From Ancistrus triradiatus (Eukaryota > Chordata > Actinopteri > Siluriformes > Loricariidae): a stretch of 64,000 nt of DNA. The notes under the pieces are model-generated. The model was given only the letters and a program-made list of their open reading frames with translations. It did not search any database and had not been told where the DNA came from. The position numbers and the translations under genes were made by a program. Positions 1-10,137 of the stretch are shown piece by piece (position 1 is the stretch's first letter; each line of letters starts with the position of its first letter). The DNA lies in the NCBI GenBank assembly GCA_025084515.1, contig JAJAGP010001678.1, forward strand, positions 1 to 64,000. The letters are read 5' to 3'.

Positions 1-429
1 CTCTTTTATGACACAGCCAGAAGGGTGGACTGGTACCATAAAAATTTATGATAGTAAACAGTAAATTACCCACCAGCATTATACTCGTTCTTTGATGGCA
101 TCGGTACATAGAGAGATTTTGCTCTTAATACTAACTTTCAAAATGCATATTGAACACAATAGAACTTTTGTATGCGGCCGTAAAGGCAAGGTGGAATTTA
201 ATAAAAAGGTCAGTGACCTAGATTCATTGTTTTTGCTATACAAGACTGTAATCTTTGTAGTTTATCATGCATGTTCCAATTTCTCTGTGGTGTTAGTGGA
301 CTAGGGATGCTGATCATGATCTGTCTCTGGGCCAATACATGTTTATATAGAACATATAGCAGCCATCAGCCATCAGCCATCAGTGTTGTCTCACTGTAGG
401 GTATCAAGTGATACACAAAACTCTATTAT
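1..429. other. Unique sequence, no gene seen
   Basis: No coding region or known repeat is recognised. The only local structure is a short direct repeat, three tandem copies of 'gccatca', around 363-383. Small open frames here lack any recognisable motif. Confidence 0.5.
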
Positions 430-920
430 CGGTATGATAATGCACCATGACACAAAAAATGGGATGAGCATCGTCAATCTGGACAGTGCATCTTCGATTG
501 GATTATGTGTCCTTTTATTTATGTTCATCTAATGCAATTGCATTTTTGAACACCAGAGGGCGGAATCATACATCATGCTCACAAGTGCATATCCCATTCT
601 CAGTGAAACGCCTAATTTCTTAATCGCAGGGGACTAAAGATTCTTTTTGTTACATTATATACAAGAAAGTTACACATTATTTTGATTAGCTATTCTTCAG
701 AAATATAAACAACAGCTACATTAGAGCATTTGGTTTACAATTTTAAACGATTCATTTCTTTTAATTGCAGGAGACTAAAGGGATTTTTTTTTTGGTGCAT
801 CGTGCATTTTGCATTGTTTACACTTCAGAAATAAAAAGGATTGTCTTTTATCGAATGTAAAATCGTTTATCGTGAGAAAATCGAACTGCGAGCAGAGTGT
901 ATCGTTTCACCCCTACTGTA
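430..920. repeat. hAT-like dispersed repeat, copy A
   Basis: This stretch is paralogous to 5923-6390. Shared landmarks in the same order are 'tgaacaccaga', 'gggactaaag', an 'attattcttcagaaat' type segment, and an end resembling 'atcgaaccgtgagcag'. The closing 'cgtttcacccctac' resembles the ends of teleost non-autonomous hAT repeats. No coding capacity is seen. The exact ends are not resolved and the hAT assignment rests on recall of fish repeats. Confidence 0.5.
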
Positions 921-3539
921 ATGCCAATGGAAGGTGGGAATGGGAGAGCCTTAGATAAAACATTTCAAGTCACATTTAATAGTCGAACTAATACATAATT
1001 TGAAAATCACCATACAATCAAAGAGGCGCAGGTGAACCCAAATACAGGGAATTGAACTATTTATTGGCCCCCCTTGGTTTGTTTTCATTTCCCCATTAAC
1101 TGGTGTCCCTCCGTTCTCATTTAGTTGATTACGAGGGACAGTGACGAGGCCAGTTGGAGACGTTTGAGTTTCCATGTAAACATATCAATCTTACTGGAGA
1201 AAGGCCGGGCCTGCTCGCATCACTCCTCCGTGGCGAAAATGGCCTGCTACCTATCAGCCACACGGTTGCTATGGTGACCAGGGTCCAAAAAAAAAAAAAA
1301 AAACCTGCCTCCCTGGTGCCCCCCTTCCCTTTACCCAGGGCTTGCTCATGTCACTTGTGAAACTATGAATTTTATATACAGGTCAGGAGATGCATATCAG
1401 CAGAGAAATAAGCGGTGAATCGGACCATGATGACAGCTCGTGCTCGGATGTCCTTGAAATTCACATTTCAACCCCAAAAGATCGGCGAATCCTCTTGTTG
1501 CTTTTAGGCACAATTAGTATTTTCTGAATGCACCCCTAACATGGACAGAGAGAGGGTGGATAGACGGAAGGACCTCTATAAATAGAATCAGAGACTGAAC
1601 CAGGTGCAGGTTTACATTTCAAGTAAAACATCTCGTAATAATTATTAACTATTTCTTAGTAGTTATGTCAGTATGAGTTGAGGAATAATACTATTATAAG
1701 CACTCCAATATTTGATGTTCATTTAAATGTCAGTATTTAAGCTGTCAGTATAATTATTTTAGAATTATATTCATTATATTATTACCTTTATAATATGGGC
1801 AGTAGTATTAAACATACGGGCCTCTTTGCCATTAATATATGTGAACCTTATATAGTATAGATGTTATATAGATACATTAACATCACTCTGATGAACTGGA
1901 CAATGCAGAATAATAGAACCTGCTGAATGTTAGCACATTTATTGGTGTGGTTATTATTTTGGTCATATTTTTATAGCATATATTCCAATTACATTGTATT
2001 ATATTTCTGTGTGCATCACTAGAAAACATTTATGCAGCACATATTTGATGTCTTATCAATGACTGAATCGTAATGGTTGAATAAATTAAGTTTTAAATTT
2101 AAATTCCGAAGCCTTTTGATCTGACATAAATGTTTTCTTTTTTTTTTGCCTGATGACTAGAAAGGTGTGTAAATCAGAACTGCTTTATCTAATGGCACAC
2201 AGGAATTTCCACTCATTCTATCTATGTAACAGGGCTTTATGATAGGCTCCCTATCATCCTTTCTCTTTGGCTGTGCCCTTTTCTGACCTTTTGCATTGCC
2301 CAAACGTGTCTGGAGTTATATATCTTGTGTCCCGAGCTCAGCCCGGCCCATTAGCTAGTCCCTAAACCTCTGGTGAAGAGGATCAAGCCTAGGCTTTTCT
2401 GCACTTCATTCATTTTGTTGCTCCCTAGTGATCGGTGGCCCTTTGCCTCCAAATCCCTCCTTTATAGTGCACTAAACTGACAAAGGCAACTTTGTCTTTC
2501 ATTTCCTTGATGTGCTCCGTACGACTTGGTGGCTTTTGTTCGTATTGATGCAAACATTACCATAAACTGCCACCCAGGGACCAGAAACAATTGACTAACT
2601 GTTTCCATATCCAATGCACTTTAACTGGTCATCTGCTAAGTGTAAGACCGGATAGGTAAGGGCTAATTTCACATGCTTCCTTTAGCACGAAGGGACACTA
2701 TACGAGGTGGCAAAAAGGGAATCAAATTTGACGCTCTAAATCGCCGTCTTCATTTCTGATGACTCGGATCTCCCCCCAGTTCTATCTCCACCAACCCTCT
2801 CCATTTCTCTTTCTCGCTCTGTTTCGCTGGCTCTCACCTTCTGTTCAGGTTCAACAATAGTGGGATTACACTTTAAAGAAGCTGCGCTTCAGCTAAGAAA
2901 GAGGGATTTGGCTGGGATGAGTGTTTAAAATGAACTGCCTTTGAAACCATGGACATTAATTACTACCCCAGCACACAGTGACAAATACTTTACTCATTAC
3001 CGTTGGAAGTTCTGGGAGGTGGGAACTGCGAGATCACGTGGGAATTTCAAAAAGTTTCTCGAGTTGTAACTGTGAGATGGCACCTGACCTCTTCTTCTTG
3101 GCGCTCTCTAATGGGAGGGTCATTTGCTTCTTGGAAACTTTGGTGGGATCTCAGAGTCAAGCTTTGTAGAAAGGGGCAATTCAGAGTTCACTTTCTGATA
3201 TGGGCTTCAAAGGCATCAGCTGCATGTTTGATGAGCCCTCTTAAGTGAAGCAATGGAGGAATTGTGATGAGCGTGCAGTAATGGAGGTGAAGCCACTTTT
3301 ATTACATGCTTCATTTCCTTAAACATGCTAATCCTTTCGAAGCTAGACATTTATGCTGCCATTTGTAGCACATATCAGTATTTATTACTGTACTAATGCA
3401 CACAGCTTCAGTACAGAATACTGGACATTCATGCCTGTAGTAAGTGTATTCTAATTTAGTGTTTGCAACACTTACACATTCATAGATTGGAATTGTATTT
3501 TGGAATAATTGTTGCACAAGATGTGTTCTATGTATTTGA
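921..3539. other. Repeat-poor unique sequence
   Basis: No gene or dispersed repeat is recognised across about 2.6 kb. A run of 17 A's lies at about 1288-1304. The stretch 2260-3250 has mixed composition without AT slippage and could include conserved non-coding sequence, but nothing in the sequence alone proves it. Open frames at 2978-3248 look like chance. Confidence 0.45.
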
Positions 3540-3904
3540 TACAGTCCTCTCCACAGTTATCGTCTCCCCTGGTAAAGGTGAGAATTAAGGATTACTAGAA
3601 GTTCACTTTTTGGAATATTAGCTTAATCTCACATGGAAAAATGAGAAAGTAAATAAAACATAACAGGTCCTCCGCCATACTTAACAGTGAGCATTAGGTT
3701 GTTTTCAGTGTAGGCGTCCTTCTTTTTAATGCCAGACGCTCTTTCAGTGTTTGTTGCCAAACAGCTCATCTGACCATAGACCACGATTCCAGTTATAGTC
3801 CCAGTAGCTCTTAGCAAACTCCAGGCGCTTTGCTAAGTTTGTGGTTAGATGACAAAAAAAGGCTTTTTTCCTGACAAGCCTTCCAAATAATCTGCCGGCA
3901 TGGA

Positions 3905-4430
3905 GGTCAAGTTAAGTCAAATTTATTTATATAGCGTTTCTACTAAAAAGCGTCTACGCCCACAGCCCTAATTGAACAAGCCTAGGAGGGCGGTGGCAAG
4001 GAAAAACTCCCTAAAAGAAACCTTGAGAGGACCAAGACTCAATAAGGGACCCAGTTTCCTTGCTGAGACGTTGGATTTAAGGATTAAACTAAGTTACCTA
4101 ATGAATAAGTTTATAGTAATAGTTTAAATACACAGAAGCTAAATGTAAAAAATAACAGAGAGAACACATTTAATGCATATATAAAAAATCTAATACTACA
4201 TAGACTATAATAAATTAAGAGAATACAATGTTATGAAGAGTATAATAAAATACTTTAAATACACAGAAGCTAAATATAAAAAATAACAGAGAGAACACAT
4301 TTAAAGAAATATAAAAAATCTAATACTATATAGACTGTAATAAATTAAGAGAATACAATATTATGAAGAGTACAATAAAATAGATAACATAAAACTGTAG
4401 AATATAAGACAATAATATATTTAATAAATA
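3905..4430 (+). repeat. Teleost dispersed repeat nested in Tc1 fossil
   Basis: It begins with 'aagtcaaatttatttatata' and continues with the landmarks 'ggtggcaaggaaaaactccc' and 'gaaaccttgagaggacca', shared with the copies at 13001 and 15867. Its 3' part contains a two-copy tandem repeat (4123-4383). It interrupts the Tc1 element at 3540-4780, so it inserted later. It is a common-looking fish repeat of uncertain class. Confidence 0.65.
4123..4383. repeat. Tandem duplication, two units of about 131 bp
   Basis: The block starting 'tttaaatacacagaagct' at 4123 repeats at 4254 with only scattered differences. The two units share 'aacagagagaacacattta', 'aatctaatacta' and 'aattaagagaatacaat'. The composition is A-rich. 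This is a direct observation from the sequence. Confidence 0.85.
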
Positions 4431-4780
4431 CTATCATTGGTAGTTTTGAAGACTTGCTGACCCCAAGATGTTACTTATTTCCTTTAGTCCCGACAGTGAT
4501 CCTTGGGGATTTTCTACCTCTCTGTGTGTGGGAACAAAATAAACTTGGATTTCTAGGGGTGCCAATAAATGTGGCACATGTGGTTTTGTTAAAAATATTT
4601 TTTGATGAGGGAAAATTTTCTCAGAATACATTTATTTCAGTTAAAGGTTGGACTTTTCTGTGTTTTTCACTGTGAGATTAAGCTAGTTCAACAGAAGGTG
4701 AATTTCTTATAACTTTATGACTTTCTTATAGCTTTACTCATATTTACGAGAGGTGCCAATAATTGTGGAGGGGACTTTTA

Positions 4781-5689
4781 TACTCAACATATCATATGTT
4801 CTGATTGCAGATTTCAAATTAGCTACATTTATGTATCTGTTAAAAATTTCCATTTACATGTATAGTGGACTACAAAGTTTATGAACCCTTTGAAATTGAG
4901 AAGTGTCTTTGGCTTGGTTGTATCAGAGGAATCGGAGGCAACAGCAACCCATAGCCAGCCCAGCTATGCACTGGTGTCCCGTCCAGGGGACATTTATGTC
5001 TGCACCCTGTGTTCTCTGAGGATAGTCCCCTCCACCTTTTCCAGGAAAAAGCGTGTGTTGAAAGAATTTGGTGAAAAACACATGGAGTAGTTTTTGAGTC
5101 CTAGTCAGAGAGTGAGTCCGTAAGAGAGTGATTGAAGGGTCAGCATGATGAGTTGAGTTTAGGTATAAGTCCATTCTTGCGGTTTTTAATTTACATTACA
5201 TGATGGTCAGTCTTCAAGCAAAAAATACTTTTATTGAACAAAGGTATTATTAAATTAAACGGGTTCATGTCTCTTTGCAATGTTTGTTGAAAGCCAATCA
5301 CCCATCCATCGTTTCAATTCTTTTTAACTATATCAATACTTACAAGCTTTAATTTCTTTGCTCTCAGGACCAGATTTTTCCTTACGACACATGGTCACAG
5401 TATTTTAAAAGGCTACATGCTACTTATCTTTTGGTTTAAAATATTATTAACTCGATGTGGACAATATGAACTTATAATAATGATCCAGTGCTTTTTCCAA
5501 ACTGCATTTGTGTGTAAGATATGTGCCCCATAAAGAAAGTGGATGGAGAGAGAGCTTTCAAACTTTGCTTTGTTTGTTTGCTTATTTAGTTTATTTAATA
5601 TGGCTTTCAGCATCGATGGCTATTTAATGACAGACGACGTTACATTGAAACTAGTCATACAGTTTAGTGTAATCAATTAACCTAACACA
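4781..5689. other. Mostly unique sequence with a degenerate repeat tail
   Basis: At 4961-5060 the words 'ctggtgtcccgtccagggga' and 'caccctgtgttctc' match the tail of the family-B SINE-like repeat seen elsewhere (for example 50220-50290 and 24500-24610). The rest shows no gene or recognised repeat. Confidence 0.45.
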
Positions 5690-5835
5690 CATGTCTTTGG
5701 ACTGTGGGAGCAAACCAGAACACCTGGAGTATACCCTCGAGGAAGAGGGGAGGACCTGCAGACTCCACACAGGCAGACGCAGGAATGCTTGAGCCGTGAC
5801 GTGACCGTGCTAACCGCTGCGTCACTGTGCCACCC
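5690..5835 (-). repeat. tRNA-headed SINE-like repeat (family B), degenerate
   Basis: Read on the minus strand it resembles the widespread fish repeat with 'gtggcacagtgacgcagcgg' near the head, then 'ctgcaggtcctcccc' and a tail containing 'cagtccaaagacatgtg'. The plus strand shows 'acatgtctttggactgtggg' at 5690-5709. A better-preserved relative lies at 50010-50290. The tRNA-like head is badly decayed. Confidence 0.6.
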
Positions 5836-5899
5836 TTTAAACCTACAACAAGCATTGTACCCACATTATCTGAACCCAGTCTGGTTTCTGTGAGGAGTA

Positions 5900-5922
5900 G
5901 AATAATAATAATAATAATAATG
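5900..5922. repeat. (AAT)n microsatellite
   Basis: About seven consecutive 'aat' units are visible directly. Confidence 0.9.
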
Positions 5923-6390
5923 ACAGGATGCATCGCAATGCAAAAATGGCACAGTTGTGCATCATGAGACGATTTTTTTGTTTGAACACCAGAAAGCACA
6001 AGTAATGTTTCCCCCATACTAATTTAAAAACTCCCAATTTGTTTTAACTGCACAGAAAAACTCCCCTCCTATTTTGTTTTAACTTAAAAAAGGACTAAAG
6101 ATTTGTTTTTGTTTTAATTTAAAATGTGTTTAAAATATCATTATAGAAAAATAATACATTATTTGGAATGGTTATTATTCTCAGAAATGAAGCAACAATA
6201 GTATAGACACATTTTATTTTAATTTAAACCTCTGTTTTTTTAGTACTTCATTTTATTTTGCATGGGACTAAACGTGTCTTTGTTAAAGTTATTCAAGAAT
6301 TTGTGCGTTTTTTAAAATTGTTTACACCTCAGATATATGAAAAATGTTAGGAATATCGAACCGTGAGCAGTGTGTGTCATACACCACAAT
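5923..6390. repeat. hAT-like dispersed repeat, copy B
   Basis: This is the paralogue of 430-920, with the same ordered landmarks: 'tgaacaccagaaag', 'ggactaaagattt', 'gggactaaacgtg' and 'atatcgaaccgtgagcagtg'. The left part has 'aggatgcatcgcaatgca', typical of the end of a fish hAT MITE. It is non-coding. Its ends abut AAT microsatellites on both sides, which suggests (AAT)n growth at its edges. Confidence 0.55.
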
Positions 6391-6426
6391 AATAAGAATA
6401 ATAATAATAATAATATTAATAATAAC
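6390..6426. repeat. (AAT)n microsatellite, imperfect
   Basis: An interrupted run of 'aat' units directly adjoins the repeat copy to its left. Confidence 0.85.
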
Positions 6427-6781
6427 ACTGCACGTTTGAATGCCTGGCATTTTAAATGCTGAAAAACCCTTTTTTGTATTTGTGCATTTCTCTGGAAATA
6501 ATACTGATTTAAAAATTGTGTTCACTGCTTAATAGTATATTTAAAATCTGAATTCATTCAAATTTTCTGGGTAAAAAAAGGTTTAATTAATTTTAATTAA
6601 GTATTTGAGGGAAAAATGACCAAGACGAGTGTTTGTAAGATCCTCTGTTCAGTTTTACCTCTACACTGCTGCAACAAACAACATCGGTTTGCTTATGAAG
6701 TATGTGATGTGGAATGACGTGGCAAAGCCAAGGTGTTTTGAACACTGCTACTGGTCTGACGCCTGCAATATAGCATGACAT

Positions 6782-6823
6782 TTAAAAAGCATCATATATA
6801 TATATATATATGATGCTTTTTAA
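6782..6823. repeat. Perfect 42-bp palindrome with (AT)n centre
   Basis: The left arm 'ttaaaaagcatca' (6782-6794) is the exact reverse complement of 'tgatgctttttaa' (6811-6823). The spacer is alternating AT and is itself palindromic. The whole 42 bp can form a hairpin or cruciform. It could be a tiny fold-back remnant or a fragile site. Confidence 0.9.
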
Positions 6824-8106
6824 TATTAATATTGTGAAGCTTATTATGGTATCTTCAAAATACATTTAATTGAATTCTCTAGAGTGTTGTTTCTGATTTG
6901 AATGTGTCAGTTTGTCCTGATTTGGTCAGATAGATGAAGTACTTATATTCTGATTAACCCATCAATTAATCCTGGAGCATTGTTATTAGGTTATTAAGCT
7001 GCTGTATGGACACTTTGTTATCTTGCATCTCAAGGGCTTTGACCTCCCATGATTAACACCCGGCACCTCATTAGCGTGTTTGCGTGTACGTACTTTAGTT
7101 CATCTGGTGCGTGCTTATTTTCGCAAAGCCTCGTTGCATGCGTACGTATATTTATGAGCTGTTTTGTTCTCCGTCAGTTTATTTGGTGCGTTATTTCTGT
7201 GTGGTTTCTTTGTGTTCATATCCGTCTCCGTTTCTGGTGTGATAATCTTGACATAACAGAAATGTCAGAATTGAATGCTTTAATGCATTCATGAAAGCAA
7301 AAAGGAGCCCATGAGATTAAGATAAAAACTGAAAGAAGTAATAGTTATCAGATGGCGGATGGCAAGATGTTTTTACAAACATGCTTCATGCCGGGATTTA
7401 TGATTAACTAAATAAAAGATTATTTTGGCAAGGGCAGGACTTGAGACTAAAATGCTGTTTATTCTTAAAGCATTTCAAAAACATACTTGGAAAAGATTGA
7501 ACAAATCAGGAAAAGGAGGACCAGGTTAAGCAAGTACGCTTTGAATTGGGATATGTAAACACCTAATGTTTTCAGGGACGGTTTGCTTTCTTTTCCTGTG
7601 CGCTATTGCATGTCATTAATGGTCGGCTACTGACTTTAACTCCTTCATCTGTCTCTGCTGTCTGTTCTGAAGTGGATGCTTTTAAACCATATTACTAAAT
7701 CCATTCTCCATTCTATGACCCAAACAGAGGAGCCTCATTTATTACACTTAATGTGCAGATTCATGTAGGAAGACTGTGGTCAACATTCATAACATATTTT
7801 CTCTTTGTCTGTCCCTCTGTCTGTCTTTCTGTCTGCCCCCACCCTCTCTCTTTTCCTCGCTCTCGCTCTCTCTCTCGGCTTTCTTCTGAGACTGAGCTCA
7901 GCATGCCTCGTTCTGTAACTGAATGCAACAGACCAATAGGAGGCATAGGTAGACCGTGGAAATTAGTGGTGCCTTTAGAGGCAGCATTTAAAAACACAAC
8001 GACCTTCTGATTCCCATTTGCAATACAGCAGACAGTACAGTTAGCACAGTTCTTAGAAATAGAAATGATTTCAAATGGAGCTAATGACCTAATATTGCTT
8101 TGCAGA
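6824..8106. other. Unique sequence with a pyrimidine-rich tract
   Basis: No gene is recognised. A CT-rich stretch at about 7800-7880 carries runs of 'ctgtctgt' and 'ctctct'. Open frames over it are products of low complexity. Confidence 0.5.
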
Positions 8107-8108
8107 TC

Positions 8109-8149
8109 TAGTAGAATTGGATATAATTGGTATTCCATTATAACACAGC
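8109..8149 (+). repeat. 41-bp block duplicated inside the AT repeat at 9292
   Basis: The segment starting 'tagtagaattggatataatt' recurs at 9292-9334 in the same orientation. The second copy differs by single-base indels and small shifts (extra A in 'atataaatt', extra T in 'ttggttatt'). Here the block is part of ordinary unique sequence, whereas the second copy floats inside AT microsatellite. Confidence 0.8.
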
Positions 8150-9160
8150 TTTGTTAGTAGTGTCCGTGTTTGTTAAACATGTCTACTACCACAGTGTTAA
8201 TTCATTTACATGTCATATACTCGTTACTACACGTCTTATTTCTAAATCTTAATCCTTTTTTGTTTTTTTGTAAGATTTGTATTGAAACTATAACATATTG
8301 TCACTAATATTGTTTCCCATTCAAACTCTCCCAGGTTTTCTGCTCATGATAAAATTTCATATGCGCCCCACAAATTTGTACCTAGCATCCTGTGGGTTAA
8401 AGTCACAATGAGTGACTTTCTTATGTGGCGTTTTTGCCTCTCGAGATTTGCATTATATTACCCAGTTAAAGAAGCCAAGCATAGGGGTCATACTAACCCA
8501 CACAGTGTATGAATCACTCCCATTTAGATTCCTGCATGTCGTGAGCAGTTGTAAGCCGAGACCTGCCGGGATCCGAGCGTTGCGGAACAAAGAAAAGCGT
8601 GTGCAAGAGAAGTGCGAAGACATGGTTAATTTTGTCGGCTGCCGTGGTGGCTGGCGCTGGCCTTTAATTTATGATGGCAGAAGGAGAAGGGAACGTGTTT
8701 GGGAGGACAGACGCGGCGAGGCCAGAGACAAGAGCTGAGAGAAATGAAGTCAGGAGACTCAGGAGGAGTCAAGGACCTTTGAAATGATAGAGTGGGATTA
8801 TCAATAAAATCAGCCGCCTTTCCTCCCTGCCTCGAAACCAGGAGCCCTTCGAGTACTAATAATGGTGGTACTCGAATGCAAACAGAAATGAATGGGACGA
8901 ACACGTGTACGCCATCCCAACACAACCATTTGATATAAATTGAGTCCTGAACAGTGATTCAATCAAAGTCAACGTGTACATGATTGTCCAGAAAAAGTCT
9001 TGCCTTGTTTAAAATATCCATTTTCATTTCATCTCTGTTTGTTAATTATTGCCAGCCTACTTTTTACCTTTGTATAACATCATTCATGTATATATTTAGT
9101 TTATTTGAATTTAGCTTGATTGGATTATAATGGATATTTACGCTGTTTCTACGTTACAAT
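8150..9160. other. Unique sequence, no gene seen
   Basis: Nothing coding is recognised. The purine-rich part at 8570-8780 opens long frames on both strands (8412-8738 plus, 8626-8925 minus) that overlap each other and have no domain resemblance, so they are taken as chance. Confidence 0.45.
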
Positions 9161-9333
9161 TGTGTGTGTGTGTATATATATATATATATTTATATATATA
9201 ATATATATATATATATTTATATATATACGTATTGTAATATATACGTAATGTAGATGTATATACATATATACGTATATATATATAATATATATAGTAGAAT
9301 TGGATATAAATTGGTTATTCCATTTAACACACC

Positions 9334-9364
<31 letters not shown>

Positions 9365-9371
9365 CGTTATA

Positions 9372-9421
<50 letters not shown>

Positions 9422-9483
9422 GTATATATATATATTTAGATTAATATATATCTATCTACATATACATATATGTATATATATGT
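9161..9483. repeat. Large AT/GT microsatellite block
   Basis: A short (GT)n run is followed by about 300 bp of alternating 'atat', with interspersed 'acgt' steps. It contains the displaced 41-bp block at 9292-9334. Such tracts are hard to assemble, so the length is doubtful. Confidence 0.9.
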
Positions 9484-10077
9484 TTAGGTGATGGCAAGAT
9501 ATATCGGCGGACGATATATTGTTTTGCAAGATATATGGATTTTTTTCTGTTATCGGTATCGGTCGATATTAGAATTTTTAACCTATATTTATTAGATATT
9601 TAAATAAGAAATACTTTTTTTTTGTTTTAACTCATTAAGAAAAATATCTGATGTTACTGAGTATAGTGTTTATATGCAGTTTCTATACTTTCTTGGATCT
9701 CAAATCTTAAGCTTTCTAACACATGTAATTGTTCTTGTTGCTGCCTGTGACAATTGAAAGCTAAAAAAAAGTTTACCTTTTTTAAAAGTAGGTCAGAAAA
9801 TAAAATGGAATGAGACCATTTTTTCCTTTTTAGTGAATTTGACCTTATGTTTATAGTATAGTCATGTCTGATTTATGTTTTTTAGTTGCTTATTGTTTTA
9901 TTTAGTGATCTAGTTTTTAAAAAAACCAGTTCAATTATGGTCATCATGTGAACATTTTTAAACATTTTTTTAAACAGGTTATTTTTATCAATTTTTAACA
10001 TCGGTATCGGCCACAATAATGTGCTGAACATCGGTTATCGTATCGGTCCAAGAAATTCAATATCGGTGCATCCCTAA
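9484..10077 (-). mobile_element. Non-autonomous hAT-type MITE ('gatgcaccgat' family)
   Basis: It ends with 'atatcggtgcatccctaa', the reverse of the teleost repeat end 'ttagggatgcaccgat'. The inner landmarks 'acattattgtggccgat' (as reverse complement) and 'atatcggtcgatatt' are shared with the inverted paralogue at 35503-35978. It is AT-rich and non-coding. It sits between two AT microsatellites. The hAT assignment comes from recall of fish repeats. Confidence 0.65.
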
Positions 10078-10083
10078 TATATG

Positions 10084-10134
<51 letters not shown>
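10078..10134. repeat. (AT)n microsatellite
   Basis: A continuous alternating AT run directly follows the MITE end. Confidence 0.9.

Positions 10135-10137
<3 letters not shown>

Larger units (their letters stand above)
3540..4780 (-). mobile_element. Tc1-like element (family 2) split by a nested repeat
   Basis: Both terminal inverted repeats are visible: 'acagtcctctccac' at 3541 and, in inverse orientation, 'gtgccaataattgtggag' near 4754-4771. The left end sits on a TA dinucleotide. The minus strand around 3750-3806 translates to RGLWSDELFGNK, the first catalytic-Asp region of a Tc1 DDE transposase. Frames are broken. The centre (3905-4430) is occupied by an unrelated repeat. This family is distinct from the abundant family 1 in the window. 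Confidence 0.75.

Noticed and set aside
4123..4383. Possible CRISPR-like array
   Set aside because: Only two long tandem units, no short regularly spaced repeats, and the window is clearly from a fish genome.
7753..8138. Overlapping frames on both strands with Ser/Cys/Pro or Arg/Glu-rich stretches
   Set aside because: They arise from the CT-rich tract near 7800-7880; no real gene is indicated.
9254..9439. Tyr/Ile-rich open frame
   Set aside because: Translation of an AT microsatellite.
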